A stretch of 64,000 nt of DNA from Psococerastis gibbosa (taxonomy: Eukaryota; Arthropoda; Insecta; Psocodea; Psocidae): the NCBI GenBank assembly GCA_963971405.1, contig OZ020491.1, forward strand, positions 23,306,855 through 23,370,854, read 5' to 3'. The position numbers were made by a program, and so were the translations under genes. Of the stretch, positions 10,701-20,505 are shown piece after piece. Position 1 is the first letter of the stretch, and each line of letters starts with the position of its first letter. Below the pieces are notes generated by a model. That model saw only the letters and a list, made by a program, of their open reading frames with translations. It made no database searches and was not told the DNA's origin.

Positions 10701-11072
10701 TTTCCCCTATTACTTCTATATTTTATTTACTTATAATTGCTTTAGGATAAGGCGGCAACAAAGCGTCCCAAAAAAATGCGTGCAGTGAAGCTGACAGTTA
10801 TCGACAGGAACCGTTGCAATACTGAGACGAAATGGAAAGGTCGGATTGCGTCCAACAACTTCTGCGCTGGCGTCAAAACATACAATGCTGCATCCTGCAA
10901 AGGCGACTCGGGGGGTCCATTGGTCTCCGGTGGCCGCCTGATCGGCGTGGTGTCGTGGGGGAGTTCCAGCAGCTGTATCAGCGAAGGCAAGCCCTCTGTG
11001 TACGCCAATGTAACGCACTACATCCCTTGGGTCAAGATGCATACTGAAGGTATGGGTGTCACTTATTTGTGA
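7650..11072 (+). CDS. S1-family (chymotrypsin-fold) serine protease, four visible exons
   Basis: Probable secreted digestive or haemolymph endopeptidase. Exons 7650-7766, 9157-9247, 9447-9708 and 10746-11072 join with matching phases 1, 2 and 0 at GT/AG sites. After cleavage at Arg-Arg|Val-Tyr-Gly-Gly (7705/7706) the mature enzyme would be 246 residues, a normal length. Seen: His57 in LTAGHC, Asp102 in NDVALA, Ser195 in GDSGGPL, Ser214-Trp-Gly, and cysteines for pairs 42-58, 168-182 and 191-220. Counting back from Ser195, position 189 is Ala and 190 Ser; position 226 is Ser. Trypsin has Asp189, so Arg/Lys cleavage is unlikely and a chymotrypsin- or elastase-like preference is inferred. A signal-peptide exon is missing upstream: the in-frame ATG at 7637 gives too short a hydrophobic run and lies before a good acceptor. 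No stop or frameshift in the exons. Confidence 0.88.
8184..8342 (-). mobile_element. tRNA-derived SINE, family 2, in protease intron 1
   Basis: Minus-strand copy of the family best seen at 46831-47021. It has GGCCA-GGTGGT (A-box region), GCGATCGGAGACGTG (B-box region), GTATCCGATTGACC inverted near the tail, and an A-rich end. Confidence 0.6.
8755..8914. mobile_element. hAT-like G/C-tract MITE relic
   Basis: Two long C-tracts separated by TAGATAGAATGGAGTTTTAA, ending in TTCTGGCTACGGCCTTG, the inverted end of the CAAGGCCGTAGCC family. Its left end is decayed. In protease intron 1. A partner copy is at 34465-34612. Confidence 0.5.
9157..9247 (+). CDS. Protease exon with catalytic His
   Basis: Acceptor TTTTTTAAG, donor GTAAGT. 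Encodes SSCGGAIIAKNIILTAGHC, i.e. Cys42, the Gly-Gly loop, catalytic His57 and Cys58. Enters in phase 1 and leaves in phase 2, so the flanking introns fit only this frame. Confidence 0.88.
9447..9708 (+). CDS. Protease exon with catalytic Asp
   Basis: Acceptor TAATTTTTAG, donor GTAAGT. Encodes YLVRAGTSYRNGLAG, then NDVALAWVEP with Asp102, and ends at SSGWGMM, the usual GWG landmark. Leaves in phase 0. The open frame upstream of 9447 is intronic. Confidence 0.9.
9938..10580. repeat. GC-rich minisatellite in protease intron 3
   Basis: About 640 bp of 15-16-bp units of the form AGCGAAACCGGAGAGC and AGCGAAACCGAGGGC, with a higher-order repeat of about 110-125 bp (starts near 10033, 10287 and 10411). 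The unit rarely makes stop codons, so several frames stay open for 100-240 codons. These reading frames are artefacts. It lies within a 1,037-bp intron. Confidence 0.85.
10746..11072 (+). CDS. Protease exon with catalytic Ser and stop
   Basis: Acceptor TTGCTTTAG. Encodes DRNRCN (Cys168), NNFCAG (Cys182), SCKGDSGGPL (Cys191, Ser195), VVSWGSSSSC (Cys220) and PSVYANVTHYIPWV, ending TAA-free at TGA (11070-11072). The C-terminal helix runs about ten residues beyond the conserved Trp. Confidence 0.92.
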   Translation, partial: DKAATKRPKKMRAVKLTVIDRNRCNTETKWKGRIASNNFCAGVKTYNAASCKGDSGGPLVSGGRLIGVVSWGSSSSCISEGKPSVYANVTHYIPWVKMHTEGMGVTYL

Positions 11073-11078
11073 AGCTGT

Positions 11079-11084
11079 AATAAA
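11079..11084 (+). promoter_or_regulatory. Polyadenylation signal AATAAA of the protease gene
   Basis: Canonical AATAAA only 7 bases after the stop codon, implying a very short 3' UTR. Short UTRs of this kind are common in arthropod digestive proteases. Confidence 0.6.
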
Positions 11085-11224
11085 ATGCGTCTCTAATCTG
11101 AGTGGTGATTATACATTTTAGATAGATGGATGGCAGCTGATGCGCACGTATAACAGGCATATTATGTTATAAAATTATGAAATATAATAGAAGTGTAATA
11201 ATTTTGGTCATTTTGGCCCCCTTT

Positions 11225-11825
11225 CCAATGCCAACGACCCCATGGGTTTCGGACATTATTTATATTGTTTCCGTAAACTTTTTGGGCTATTGGCAAACTG
11301 GTGTACATTCGCGATGTCACCATACAACACCGGCGGCTACAAGCGATGATGGACAAGCTGTGACAAGCTTACCATGGCCCAGTGTAACAGGTGGAAGCAT
11401 GACTTAGGCGGGGTTTCCACCGACCGGCTAGGGCTAAATACAAATACGGAGAAGTGGTAACAGACATTCAAGACTTAGGCGGTGTTTCCACAGACCTCGC
11501 ATTACAGAATGCAAATGATATTGACGGAAATTTGAATTTTTCTTTTTATAGAAATCTATTAAAATGTCTCTAATTAACATATCCCATGACGCCATTTTTT
11601 AATTTTAGTTTGTTTGTGATTTTACTGTATGATCATTGATCAATTTTAACTATGGCATAGAGTAAAACAAACATTTCCGCCAATGTCATTTGCATTCTGC
11701 AATGCGAGGTCGGTGGAAACCCCGCCTGTCTTGAATATCTGTTACCACGTCACCGTATTTGGATTTAGCCCTAGCCGGTCGGTGGAAACCCCGCCTTAAC
11801 CAAGTACAAAATACGAGTTACATAC
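11225..11825 (-). repeat. Host repeat H, split by a Harbinger-like MITE
   Basis: Minus-strand copy of a 200-220-bp dispersed repeat, also at 24344-25380, 53290-53497 and 58141-58250. Landmarks are GTACTTGGTTAAGTCATG, GACATCGAGGAC, GCCAACGGCC and ACAAATAATGTACGAAATCC. Here it is interrupted at its TTA by the element at 11407-11795. Class unknown, no coding capacity. Confidence 0.65.
11407..11795. mobile_element. Harbinger-like composite MITE with TTA TSD
   Basis: Ends GGCGGGGTTTCCACCGACC and complement, flanked by TTA on both sides. The empty site is readable in the repeat copies at 58141-58250 and 24344-24469. A second GGCGGTGTTTCCAC end begins at 11477 inside the left arm, after GACATTCAAGACTTA, revealing the MITE-in-MITE structure. 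Confidence 0.8.
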
Positions 11826-11850
11826 GAATGTATAGACCCACGGTTGTGTT

Positions 11851-12080
11851 CAGTGGTGGATTCACGGTGGTGGGGTCACGGGGTCATGACTTTCAAACAT
11901 CTTGAAGGGCGCAGAAATGAGACAAATTCAGTAAAAAAAAAAATAATATTAAATTTATTATCTAAGTAAAAACAAATAGGTAATAAAAAAATAGGCTACC
12001 TTGTACGATCTAACTTTGTAAGTAAAGGGTGCCAATTTTGTTCATGACCCCTTTCAAATAAAAAGCTGGATCCGTCACTG
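11851..12080. mobile_element. hAT-like MITE
   Basis: Ends CAGTGGTGGATTCACGG and AGCTGGATCCGTCACTG. Flanks GTTGTGTT and GTTGTGGT match at 7 of 8 positions. 230 bp, non-coding. Confidence 0.65.
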
Positions 12081-12104
12081 GTTGTGGTAGTGAAAAAACA
12101 GTAT

Positions 12105-12232
12105 GGCTGGGTTTCCACCTACCTCGATAGTGATAGAGATATTGACGTGGTAGCAGACATTTTTAGACTGTCTTTAATGTCTGCTACCACGTCATTATCA
12201 CTATCACTATCGAGGTCGGTGGAAACCTCGCC
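12105..12232. mobile_element. Short palindromic Harbinger-like MITE
   Basis: A 128-bp near-perfect palindrome, ends GGCTGGGTTTCCACCTACC and complement, TSD TAT on both sides. Its arm GACGTGGTAGCAGACATT is the outer-arm sequence of the composite MITEs, so it is close to what the outer element looked like before it received the inner one. Confidence 0.8.
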
Positions 12233-12310
12233 TATAACAATTGGGTATGTATTATTAAATCAGGACACCTCCAGTAATCCAAATCTGATGGAATCGCCTT
12301 TTATTGCAAC

Positions 12311-12690
12311 CAAAAATTAGGGGCAAACAATTCTAGGGTAAGTCACCCGCACTGATTTTATAAACAAAATAGGAAAGGGTGAAAAAATATACCAAATAAA
12401 GGGGAGACAAACAATTTTTTTGTTGCTTTAGGTCCTGCTTTATAGGCTAGTTACGTATACCAAATTTAAATCCATTTCCTCACAGCTTTATAGCCAAACA
12501 AAAATTAGGGGCAAAAATTCTCAAAAAATCTTAAGTCAGCCGCAATGATTTCATGCACAAAATAGGAAAGGATGGTAAAATATACAAAATAAACCGGTGG
12601 TAAACAAATGTATTATTATTTTTTGTTACATTAGGCCCTGTTTTATAGGCTAGTTAGGAATACCAAATTTAGATCCATTTCCTTACAGCC
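12311..12690. repeat. Two-copy tandem duplication, period 188 bp
   Basis: CAAAAATTAGGGGCAAA starts at 12311 and again at 12499. Both units share AAAATAGGAAAGG, TTTTATAGGCTAGTTA and ATCCATTTCCT(C/T)ACAGC. Diverged, so the duplication is old. Nothing coding. Confidence 0.65.
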
Positions 12691-13240
12691 TAAAACAAAT
12701 GCAGACAAAACTTATACGGTAGTGTCTTGCAGTGGATTTTTAGCATGAGGCAAGACTGGAACAAGGCGAAATTATGCTACCTACAATTCTTTATGTAAAT
12801 CAAGACCTTACCGTTCCAGGAGGGAGGGAGGGGGGGGGGAGGAAATGATTGTCTTAGAATGCTAAATGTTGGATAAACATTCATTAGACCGGAAGGTTAA
12901 CTTATTAACTTTAATAACCGAAATTTCTGGGTGGTATTTTGGTTCAAATGCGGAATTCTGGAGGAACAATTAAGGACAGGAATCATAACCCTGCATGTTA
13001 ATAATTATTGCATTTGTTGACAATTTTTATAAATATGGATCTAGCTCAACAATAGTTGTGTTCAACAAGTCAAATTCTTTCAAGGCAAGTGTGGAACAGC
13101 TCACAGGCCCGGTGCTGCAGGGAAAACATAGGAAAACTAGTGCAGAAAAAAGACATCAGTGGCATCTTGAAAGTTGTTACCTTAGTAAAGAACAAACGTA
13201 GGTATAAATAACTATAATTAAGGTGGATGAAATGTAAAAA
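12691..13240. other. Intergenic, no supported feature
   Basis: Contains a G-tract at 12820-12842 and one 68-codon open frame at 12995 without recognisable features. Confidence 0.45.
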
Positions 13241-14095
13241 GAACCGGTTCGAGTTTACTCGAACATGCTTTCCAATTTATCAAAATTAGTAGATAGAGAA
13301 AATTAGTAATTACATGGTAAATAATCTTCCTATGGTTAAATTTCCGATATCTCGGGGGGGGGGGGGGGGGGGGTTGCCCACCTGACGTCACTGGAGGTGA
13401 GGTAAATTCTAGATAGGTCAAACCAACACATTAACACACAGCAATACTGGCAGGGCACGCAATGCATTTGAGCGTGAATTTTCTATCATTTTTTCAAAAA
13501 AAAATTTTTTTACAAAACCAAATGCTTTTCTGGGAAAGCAACCTGTCCGGTTTCGTTACTCAATTTAACGCCTAAAACATACCTGAAGGTAGAAATCATC
13601 GATGCAAAGGTTTCGCAGAAAAATTATTTTTTAGTCATTTTTCATTAAAATTTAGTTATTTTTATTTCTTTACCCCCAGAAGCAAACTATCAAGGGGCAA
13701 ACGACCCACTGCATTTTATCAACATTAATAACAAATACAATATATGTGAATTTAAACGAAATCTTTGACATGTTTTTGAGAAATAATTTTTTTAGAAGTT
13801 TTTTTTTAGTTTTTTGAGAATAAAACCCCCTCAAATTGAGTTAGCCACAAATAAAAAAAATCTTCCCGAGGTATGATTTTTGTGAACCTACTTGCCGAAT
13901 TTCATCAAAATCGACCGAGTAGTTTGCCCGGAAATCGACGCACAGACAGACAGAACGACAGACAGACAGACAGGCAGACATTTCGTAAAAACCCCTTTTT
14001 TGGGTTCCTGGGACCTCAAATCGGGTAATTCCGTTGAAATCTGAAAATGTCGACCATCACAAAGATTTCCTTACACTACGTATAAACTGGAAAGC
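13241..14095 (+). mobile_element. 860-bp interspersed repeat, copy A (full length)
   Basis: Runs from GAACCGGTTCGAGTTTACTC to TAAACTGGAAAGC. Landmarks: an 18-bp palindrome at the left end, subterminal GCTTTCCAATTTAT (13267) and its complement at the right end, a G/C-tract, and a CAGA microsatellite (13942-13978). Apparent VCLSV reading frames come from the CAGA repeat. Boundaries are fixed by empty sites (see copy C). Confidence 0.75.
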
Positions 14096-14165
14096 AAAAA
14101 TTAGTAGCGACATGTGAACTTAAACAACACAAACAATCCAGTAGCAAAGTTCTTCTGCTGTAACT

Positions 14166-14445
14166 CTACCGTTCTAACGCATCACGCCAGCGTGCGCGAT
14201 CCAGCGCTCTCCTTTGCCCGTCATCGACGCCAAGGGCCGCCAGGTCCACCTCGACGTCGTCCAGCCATCGCATCCGTGGTCGTCCCACTCGTCTTCTCCC
14301 TTGAGGCACCTTGTATAAGGCTGCTCTTGTAGCCCTATTGCCTGGCATTCGTTCCACGTTTCCTAGCCACCTGATTTCGGCTACAATTGGAGGTTCTCGG
14401 TATATCGCGTAGAGCTCGTCATTTCTACGGATACGCCCCTCTCAC
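14166..14445 (-). mobile_element. LINE reverse-transcriptase C-terminus
   Basis: Continuous minus-strand frame of about 90 codons. It reads RRNDELYAIYREPP, then RWLGNVERMPGNRATRAA, then GRRRVGRPRMRWLDDV, then DRARWRDAL. This is the conserved C-terminal tail after the RT thumb in RTE/jockey-type LINEs. Truncated upstream by divergence. Unusually GC-rich for the window. Confidence 0.7.
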
Positions 14446-14967
14446 TGCCTCTGACCACACGAGCAATTTCAAAAATTAGACACCCCATATTTTGAGGCTA
14501 TATTTAGCACATAATACAAAATAAGTAGCCCACCCTCATTAATTTCCGAAATGTAAACTCACAGTGCGGAAATTCATTGCAGAAGAAACAAATAATTAAT
14601 CAGCTTCTCAATGAAAAACAACTTTCCATGTTTTCTAAGCGGACAAAAGGTTCAGAAAAGGGTGATGAGAACCTTGGTCCTTTGTTCTATCCCTGCTCTT
14701 ATTGTTCTTAGAAGAACGACCCCGTTTGCAGCCTCACAATTTCTATGAATTTCAGAGACAATAATTTCGTATATATATTTTTTATTAGCTAAGTTGTGAT
14801 GATCTCCCATTGTAGTGCGGTGAAAATTTTATAAGTGTGAACTTCCTTTCGGTTTTAATGGAAAATTTTCCTTTTCGCAGCTTTATGTCAAGAGTTTCTT
14901 TGTTAGACTAGTACCTATACTGTGCCTAGTTTCATAAAATAGGTATTATTACTAAAATATAGGCGAG
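14446..14967. other. Intergenic, no supported feature
   Basis: AT-rich, no recognisable element. Confidence 0.5.
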
Positions 14968-15232
14968 TGGATACAGAAGCCGAGTTCCTGGCTGCTTAGA
15001 AACGGACACTAACACACTTCGGCAATGAGATGAGGAACGAAAAGAATCCAAGTAATCCAAGGGAAGATAGAAGGACGGTGGGCTCTCGGCAGAAGATGAA
15101 CATCCTGGTTGAAAAACCTCAGGGAGTGGATGGCAAGAACACGACTTCCCTTTTCATAGCAGCAGTCTCCAAGGTCCAAATTGCCATGATGTCAATCTTC
15201 GATAGAAGAGGCTTTTAAAGAAGAAGATGAAG
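14968..15232 (+). mobile_element. RTE-type LINE tail, relic
   Basis: Longer copy of the 46-205 family. It begins GAGTGGATACAGAAGCCGAG, continues through the LysLys-Arg and Pro-Gly-Arg-like blocks, and ends TTCGATAGAAGAGG with an AAGAAGA tail. Several stops. Confidence 0.65.
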
Positions 15233-15361
15233 AAGACTGGGATATATCACCATCCCTCTTTCCATCAGGCTTTCAGTACCGGTACCCCCTGAGTTTACAC
15301 CTAGACTTGCACCTGACACTGGTTAAGTCAGAAGCTGACGCCTTGTATCTTATACTGTGCC

Positions 15362-15560
15362 CAGTGGCGTAACAGAAGGGTAGCAAGTTACGCAAGGCGT
15401 AAGGGCCCTCGGCCAATTGGGGCCCCGCAGAAATTTTTTGGGACTTTCCAATAAATATATAAAAAACCTAAAAAAAAAGTAATTTAAGAAATGAAATTGA
15501 ATTTTAGGCCTAATGTAATTGCAAAAAATTGTAAGGGGGCCCCTCTGCTCAGGTGACAGC
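15362..15560. mobile_element. hAT-like MITE relic
   Basis: Starts CAGTGGCGTAACAGAAGG and contains GGGGCCC blocks on both arms (15420 and 15538). The right end is eroded and no TSD could be read. Confidence 0.35.
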
Positions 15561-16023
15561 ATGACTTCACAAAGTACTGGAGTCAATTAGGTATACACAA
15601 TAATATACCAAATAAATACTCATTAATTTAAAGTTTCTTCAGTGTGCACCCAGTACATACAGTATGTATCTTATACGCTCATATTTAAATTCAAGGCACT
15701 AACCTGCCATGTTCACATAGGCATAGATATAAAATAGGCATATATATCCTGTGCCAGCATATAACCGTTTATCAGCAGGTTTACGCCTCCTGTGCCTACT
15801 GTAATGCTCCAATTACATTTCAATTATGATTGGTTGATTGAAAACCCATTACAGATAGTCACTGCATCAAACGACGTCTTGCTAAATGAGGTTTTAGCCT
15901 ATAAAGCTCAAGGAAAGAATGCATTTCGTGTAGGTAGCCTGTCTTGCTTTGCTTCGCTTACTTACTTTTGGCGGCTGCAAGATACGGCTCTAGAACTTGG
16001 AACCTTAACGCCAACGATGCTAA
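15561..16023. other. Intergenic, no supported feature
   Basis: An open frame from 15792 runs into the adjacent MITE and is not considered a gene. Confidence 0.45.
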
Positions 16024-16224
16024 GGCGGCTATTCCACTTGTCAATTTATTCCGTCATTTGTGCATCAATAGTTGATTTGAGATTTTTGTTTTAAGGAGAC
16101 TATTAGGCCTAGGCGGTAGACCTATGTAGACACTTAACTTATTTATTATAAATTAAGTTATAATATGGTAGAGACTTATTATTGATGCGTAAATGACGGA
16201 ATATTGACAAGTGGAATAGCCGAC
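16024..16224. mobile_element. Harbinger-like MITE, TAA TSD
   Basis: Ends GGCGGCTATTCCACTTGTC and GACAAGTGGAATAGCCGAC, flanked by TAA on both sides. Arms about 60 bp. Shares termini with 36271-36682. Confidence 0.7.
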
Positions 16225-17067
16225 TAACAAACTATGAGTAATAACTACAACTGACTTAATTATACATTGTTATTTAAAGTCAAGCAGCTTGACAAATTCT
16301 GCAACTTTTCGGTTATGCCAATTAAATGGTGAACACGTACGTTTTGCCTTTCCCCAAGCATTGGGCAATCCCTCTGGAACTTTGCTAGGTACAAATCTGA
16401 CACATGGTTGGGTCATCATTTTTTATGTACCCAATGCCATTTATTTCCCGACTGGGGCAATAAAGTACCGTATATCAAAATAAGTAGGCTTGAGTATTAA
16501 AGAAAAACAGTCACCATATTGTGTCTCGCAAAATGAAGTTCAAGATAAAGTACAAAAATCACGTATAAAAATTATTTTTAAACTTTTCGTAATTAACACT
16601 TCACATGACTGCAATATCATACAGTAGGCAGCATAATTATTTTTGTAAAACTTTTGAGATATACCGTAATGAGAACTTGGTAGTCATTATGTTTCACCAA
16701 TTTTGCACTTTTCCTAATACAATGGCTTTGCGTATTAACTGAGCGTTACATCACATATTGCATAATCACAATATTGCAGGCGTTGTTCGTAATTTAACTA
16801 TCGAAACTCAACATATTTTTTAAGGCCCGGGGTCTTTGAGAGAATGGCTTCTTATATATGTTTAGAGAGGGTATCAATGGTCGGTTGCGGCCATTAAAAA
16901 TTATAAGACATTTGTTGCACATTGAATGTGACCAGTGAATTAGGTCATAATAATTTAATATAGGGCCTATGAATACCTACTTTTTATGCATTATAATAAG
17001 GTAGATGCAAAGAATGGCAAAAACATGCAAAACACTTTCTTTTAAGACTATGTTAGGTGCATCAAAT
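16225..17067. other. Intergenic, no supported feature
   Basis: AT-rich; a 64-codon open frame at 16289 has no recognisable feature. Confidence 0.45.
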
Positions 17068-17525
17068 TATTTTTTAGTCATTTTTCATTAAAATTTAGTT
17101 ATTTTTATTTTTTTACCCCCAGAAGCAAACTATCAAAGGGCAAGCCACCCCCCGCATTTTGTCAACATTAATAACGACTACAATATATGTGAATTTAAAA
17201 GAAATCATTGGAGCCGTTTTCGAGAAATATTTTTTTTAGACGTTTTTTTTTGAGTTTTTGAGAATAAAACCCCCCCAAATTGAGTTAGCCCAAAATAAAA
17301 AATTGTTCCCGAGGTATGATTTTTGTGAACCTACATGCCGAATTTCATCAAAATCGACCGAGTAGTTTGCCCGGAAATCGACGCACAGACAGAGCGACAG
17401 ACATTTCGTAAAAACCACTTTTTTGGGTTCCTGGGACCTCAAAACGTGTAAATCCGTTGAAATCTCGGAATCGAAAATTTCGACCATCACAAAGCTTTCC
17501 TTATACTACGTATAAATTGGAAAGC
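17068..17525 (+). mobile_element. 860-bp interspersed repeat, copy B (5'-truncated)
   Basis: Carries only the right half: from TTATTTTTTAGTCATTTTTC through the CAGA tract to TAAATTGGAAAGC. Highly similar to copy C. Confidence 0.75.
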
Positions 17526-18107
17526 AAAAATCGTAAGTGGGATGTCACAGCTGTTATACCAACTCGGTGGCGGGTCGTTTAATACCATAAGATGACCTAA
17601 GACAACACTGTTGGACGTATCCGGCACTAAGAAGAAGTATCTTAGAAGTCTACGTAGTGCAACTGCAGATGACGACCGGAAATGTAAACGGAACATCTGG
17701 AAGTACCTACGCTCTGAGATCTAATAAGACCCATCAGTTCTATTTTATCATCATCTTACTCCAGTCATGAAGGACTTTATAATGATATTGTATTATCCTC
17801 TATAAAAAAACGAGCAGGGAGGGGAGCGTTCCAAACAACTGGAGGGGGTTGAAATAGCGACTTATCTCCGATTCACAACAATTCCTACCCTTCCATCCTT
17901 AAAACAAAAGGAACAAAAACTCCCACTATTGTCCGGTTCTCCGGGACCGCTTAAGGGAGTAAACAATAGAGGGGATGGGAGCTGAGGGGCGCAGTGTGTG
18001 GCAGAGTCAGATAAAATTTTTAAGTGAGGTTTAAGCTGTCGAGCTTTCTTCTCAAAATCGAGGGAAAGTTCGAATTTTATATAGACATCAGCCAATTATC
18101 GACTTTG
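17526..18107. other. Intergenic, no supported feature
   Basis: Moderately GC-rich with open frames on the minus strand (17487-17696, 17862-18095) that show no motif. Possibly a decayed coding element. Confidence 0.35.
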
Positions 18108-18186
18108 TTGGAAAGGTGGTAGCGTGCTTGTACTTGTGCGAGCTTCTACACGCCATACGATAGGAGCCGTGTCGTAACGTAACTGT
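18108..18186 (+). mobile_element. SINE family 2, head fragment
   Basis: Contains GGTGGTAGCGTGCTTGTACT and the ACACGCCATACGATAGGAG block corresponding to the B-box region. The body and tail are missing. Confidence 0.55.
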
Positions 18187-18503
18187 AAGAAAACCCAACA
18201 GCAACAGCAACTGGGTAATGGTGATTTAAAACAAAAACATTGTTTTATTAAAAATAGAAGAAACCCTTAAATGCATTTCATCCCATTACTATATAGTACA
18301 ATAAATATAAATGAAAAAATAAATAAAGTACAATAAACGTTCAATGTTAGCCCACTGTACACATCTGTCCCTTCTGGATAACGGAATTTTATATTGAGCA
18401 ATCCAATGCTTCAGGATAGGGAAAATCCTTGTAGCTGTTAGTAAATTCTAAGGGTATGCGTGAGTACATATTTACCTCATATTATTCATAATTATCTATT
18501 GTC

Positions 18504-18702
18504 AGGACATGTAGTGTAGTGGTACGGACACTGACTTTCACCCGAAAGCTATTGGTTCGAGTCCCACACTTGCTACATTTCTGGACATGATTCAGAGGTC
18601 ATGTTAAGCAAGCGGTTGAGTGTAAGAGAGGCCTTTATAGCCCTAACTCCGCTAAGTAGACTTGGTAATAGAACAAAAGTCATTATTTATTTATTTATGT
18701 AT
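18504..18702 (+). mobile_element. tRNA-derived SINE, family 1
   Basis: Best-preserved head: A box TAGTGTAGTGGTACGG at 18512 and B box GGTTCGAGTCC at 18554-18564, 42 bp apart as in a tRNA promoter. The body has GAGTGTAAGAGAGGCC and AACTCCGCT; tail is TTTA repeats. Confidence 0.75.
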
Positions 18703-18894
18703 TATCTTTTATTCTAATTGATAAGTGGGAAACCATCACATATGAGTACGCTCGTACCGGTTCTTTCTGACTCGACCTGTGAAAACCAACAGGGCGAGAT
18801 CAAATCAAATCTAATCAATCAAATCAAATTTATTAAATTAAAACAACATTTCTACATAACTTACAATATTACAAAATTACAAATGGAAGGGGGC

Positions 18895-18990
18895 CCAAAG
18901 GACAAGTCCCTAGACGAAGATAACACCCTCTGCTCTTGTGGTCCGAGGCAGGACGTGGTCCACGGTCCACTTGTTCCAGTGCAGCCTATG
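18895..18990 (+). mobile_element. Possible jockey-like LINE C-terminus fragment
   Basis: Reads LDEDNTLCSCGPRQDVVH, similar to the Cys-Xaa-Cys-Gly...His zinc-finger region at the C-terminus of the element at 49325-50107. Upstream is CAAATCAAATTTATT. Short and unconfirmed. Confidence 0.3.
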
Positions 18991-19098
18991 TTAAGCCCAA
19001 TACACAAATAAAAAGACTACCAGTGGGAGGCCAACAGCGCTGCCTACAACTTCACCCGATTCTGGGACGTTCGCTTGGACACGAAGAAGTCAGTAAGA

Positions 19099-19234
19099 TT
19101 TTTTTTTTTTAAGATGAATGAATGAATCAGATTGACCTCTTCAGTCGCCTGTGTTGAGTTAGGACACGTCTCCGATCGCATGGCGTGTAAAGACTCGCAC
19201 AAGTGCAAGCACGCTACCACCTGGCCATCGAAGC
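19099..19234 (-). mobile_element. SINE family 2
   Basis: Minus-strand copy with poly-A (T-run at 19099) tail and the CTCCGATCGCATGGCG (B-box complement) and CTACCACCTGGCCATCG (A-box complement) blocks. Followed by a short GTAA microsatellite. Confidence 0.65.
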
Positions 19235-19558
19235 CGACATAGTAAGTAAGTAAGTAAGTCATACTCGACCATCGCACAGCGCAGCGAGGCCAGGACCTTT
19301 GCATCTACGGAAGAGTGTCAGTAGGCTAGGTCTTGGAAATGTATGTGGGCAAAAAAACAAAAGCGAAGTCACACAGTACATAGTCTATGATCTCATCAAA
19401 TTCGGTGAAGGCCGTTATATGTGGGATTAGGAAGAACGGTACGCCTGTGTCGCAATGGACAACGCAACACAATATAGGACAAGCAAAAATTAGAGGCAGT
19501 TCCACACCTGGTTCCCACTTTAAAGAAAAAGAGATACTGCTCCATTTTGGATTTAACT

Positions 19559-19706
19559 AAAGGTTAGTTGGACTTACATCTTGTTGTGTTAATAGTCATT
19601 AAAGGCAGGGGCCTCAGAGTCATCAAACAATTAGGGCGGAGCCAACTGTCAAGGGAAGGCTAATGACTGTTAACTCATCAGGCAATGTAAGTCCAACTAA
19701 CCGTTT
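19559..19706. mobile_element. Small foldback element
   Basis: AAAGGTTAGTTGGACTTACAT at the left pairs with ATGTAAGTCCAACTAACCGT at the right; a second paired block is TTAATAGTCATTA/TAATGACTGTTAA. 148 bp, non-coding, class unknown. Confidence 0.6.
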
Positions 19707-19909
19707 GTTAAATAATATTGCACAATTATCATTAACGTTTACCTTCTATTTTGGATGGAATGGCCAGCAGCATGCCCGCGGTAGCCGCGTTTTCCCCATA
19801 CCGATGAAGATTAGGTAAGGGTTGGGTGGCCCCAGATCAGGAGGAAAATTTGTTCTTTTAGCTGAGGCATAACATGGACAGCCCGGCACCTTTGGAAAGA
19901 ACTGATGAT

Positions 19910-20235
19910 CAATGGCGGATCCACAGGGGGGGGGGGGTTAAATTATTAAATTCATATCATAGTAAAAAAAAATTAAAAAATAAAACTCAAATTTTCTTGA
20001 CTTGACTTAATTAGGCGCGATCAGCCCAGGGGGACTTTTGGCCGCTCTGACGATTTCCCTCCATCTTTGCCGATCCTCAGCAGCCGCTGTCCAATCTGCT
20101 GCCTCGATGCCAACTCGAAGGAGGTCCTCCTGGAACTGGTCCGCCCATCTCAAATTTTCAGCAAAAAAATTTTCCTTTCAAACTTCCATACAACTTGGGA
20201 CCCCCCCCCTAAATTTTCCGCTGGATCCGCCCTTG
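19910..20235. mobile_element. hAT-like MITE carrying a LINE insertion
   Basis: Ends CAATGGCGGATCCACAGG and CTGGATCCGCCCTTG, flanks CTGATGAT/CTGACGAT (7 of 8). A 152-bp LINE tail is inserted inside. Confidence 0.7.
19997..20148 (-). mobile_element. 5'-truncated LINE insertion with 11-bp TSD
   Basis: Flanked by CTCAAATTTTC on both sides (19986-19996, 20149-20159). On the minus strand it reads WADQFQEDLLRVGIEAADW, then AEDRQRWREIVRAAKSP and a stop, the usual extreme C-terminus of an RT. It ends in short AAGTC repeats. Heavy 5' truncation plus long TSD is the signature of target-primed reverse transcription. Confidence 0.8.
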
Positions 20236-20505
20236 CTGACGATGGCGCCCTTTCATAGCTTTGAACGACTCACTTGAAAACGGTTTCATATCTGCGCACA
20301 CGGACAATTGTCCTTAATAAATGCGTCAACTAATAAAATTAGAGTGCCTTTTTTTATAACATTTTAAAATTATTGTAAATGAGTTGAAATTTTTATTTAT
20401 TTATTTATGACATGCCATTGGATTTTCGGAGGACTTCTACTATTAAGTTTTTTTGTAAATATGTAATTATTAAAACATAATTTTCAACCAAATACTAGGC
20501 CTAAT

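Noticed and set aside
13900..14000. CRISPR-like array (repeated CAGACAGACAGA units)
   Set aside because: A simple tetranucleotide microsatellite without spacers, inside a eukaryotic repeat.
15792..16094. 100-codon gene
   Set aside because: Its last third is the left arm of the Harbinger-like MITE at 16024; no family motif.
17236..17490. Frame reading a conserved CVDFRANY..VDFDEIRHVGSQKSYLG phrase, also near 26166, 31150 and 40436
   Set aside because: It repeats because the 860-bp interspersed repeat is repeated; it is broken differently in each copy and partly encoded by the CAGA microsatellite.
18504..18580. Functional tRNA gene with A and B boxes
   Set aside because: The acceptor stem does not pair and the sequence continues into a SINE body and tail seen in four copies.
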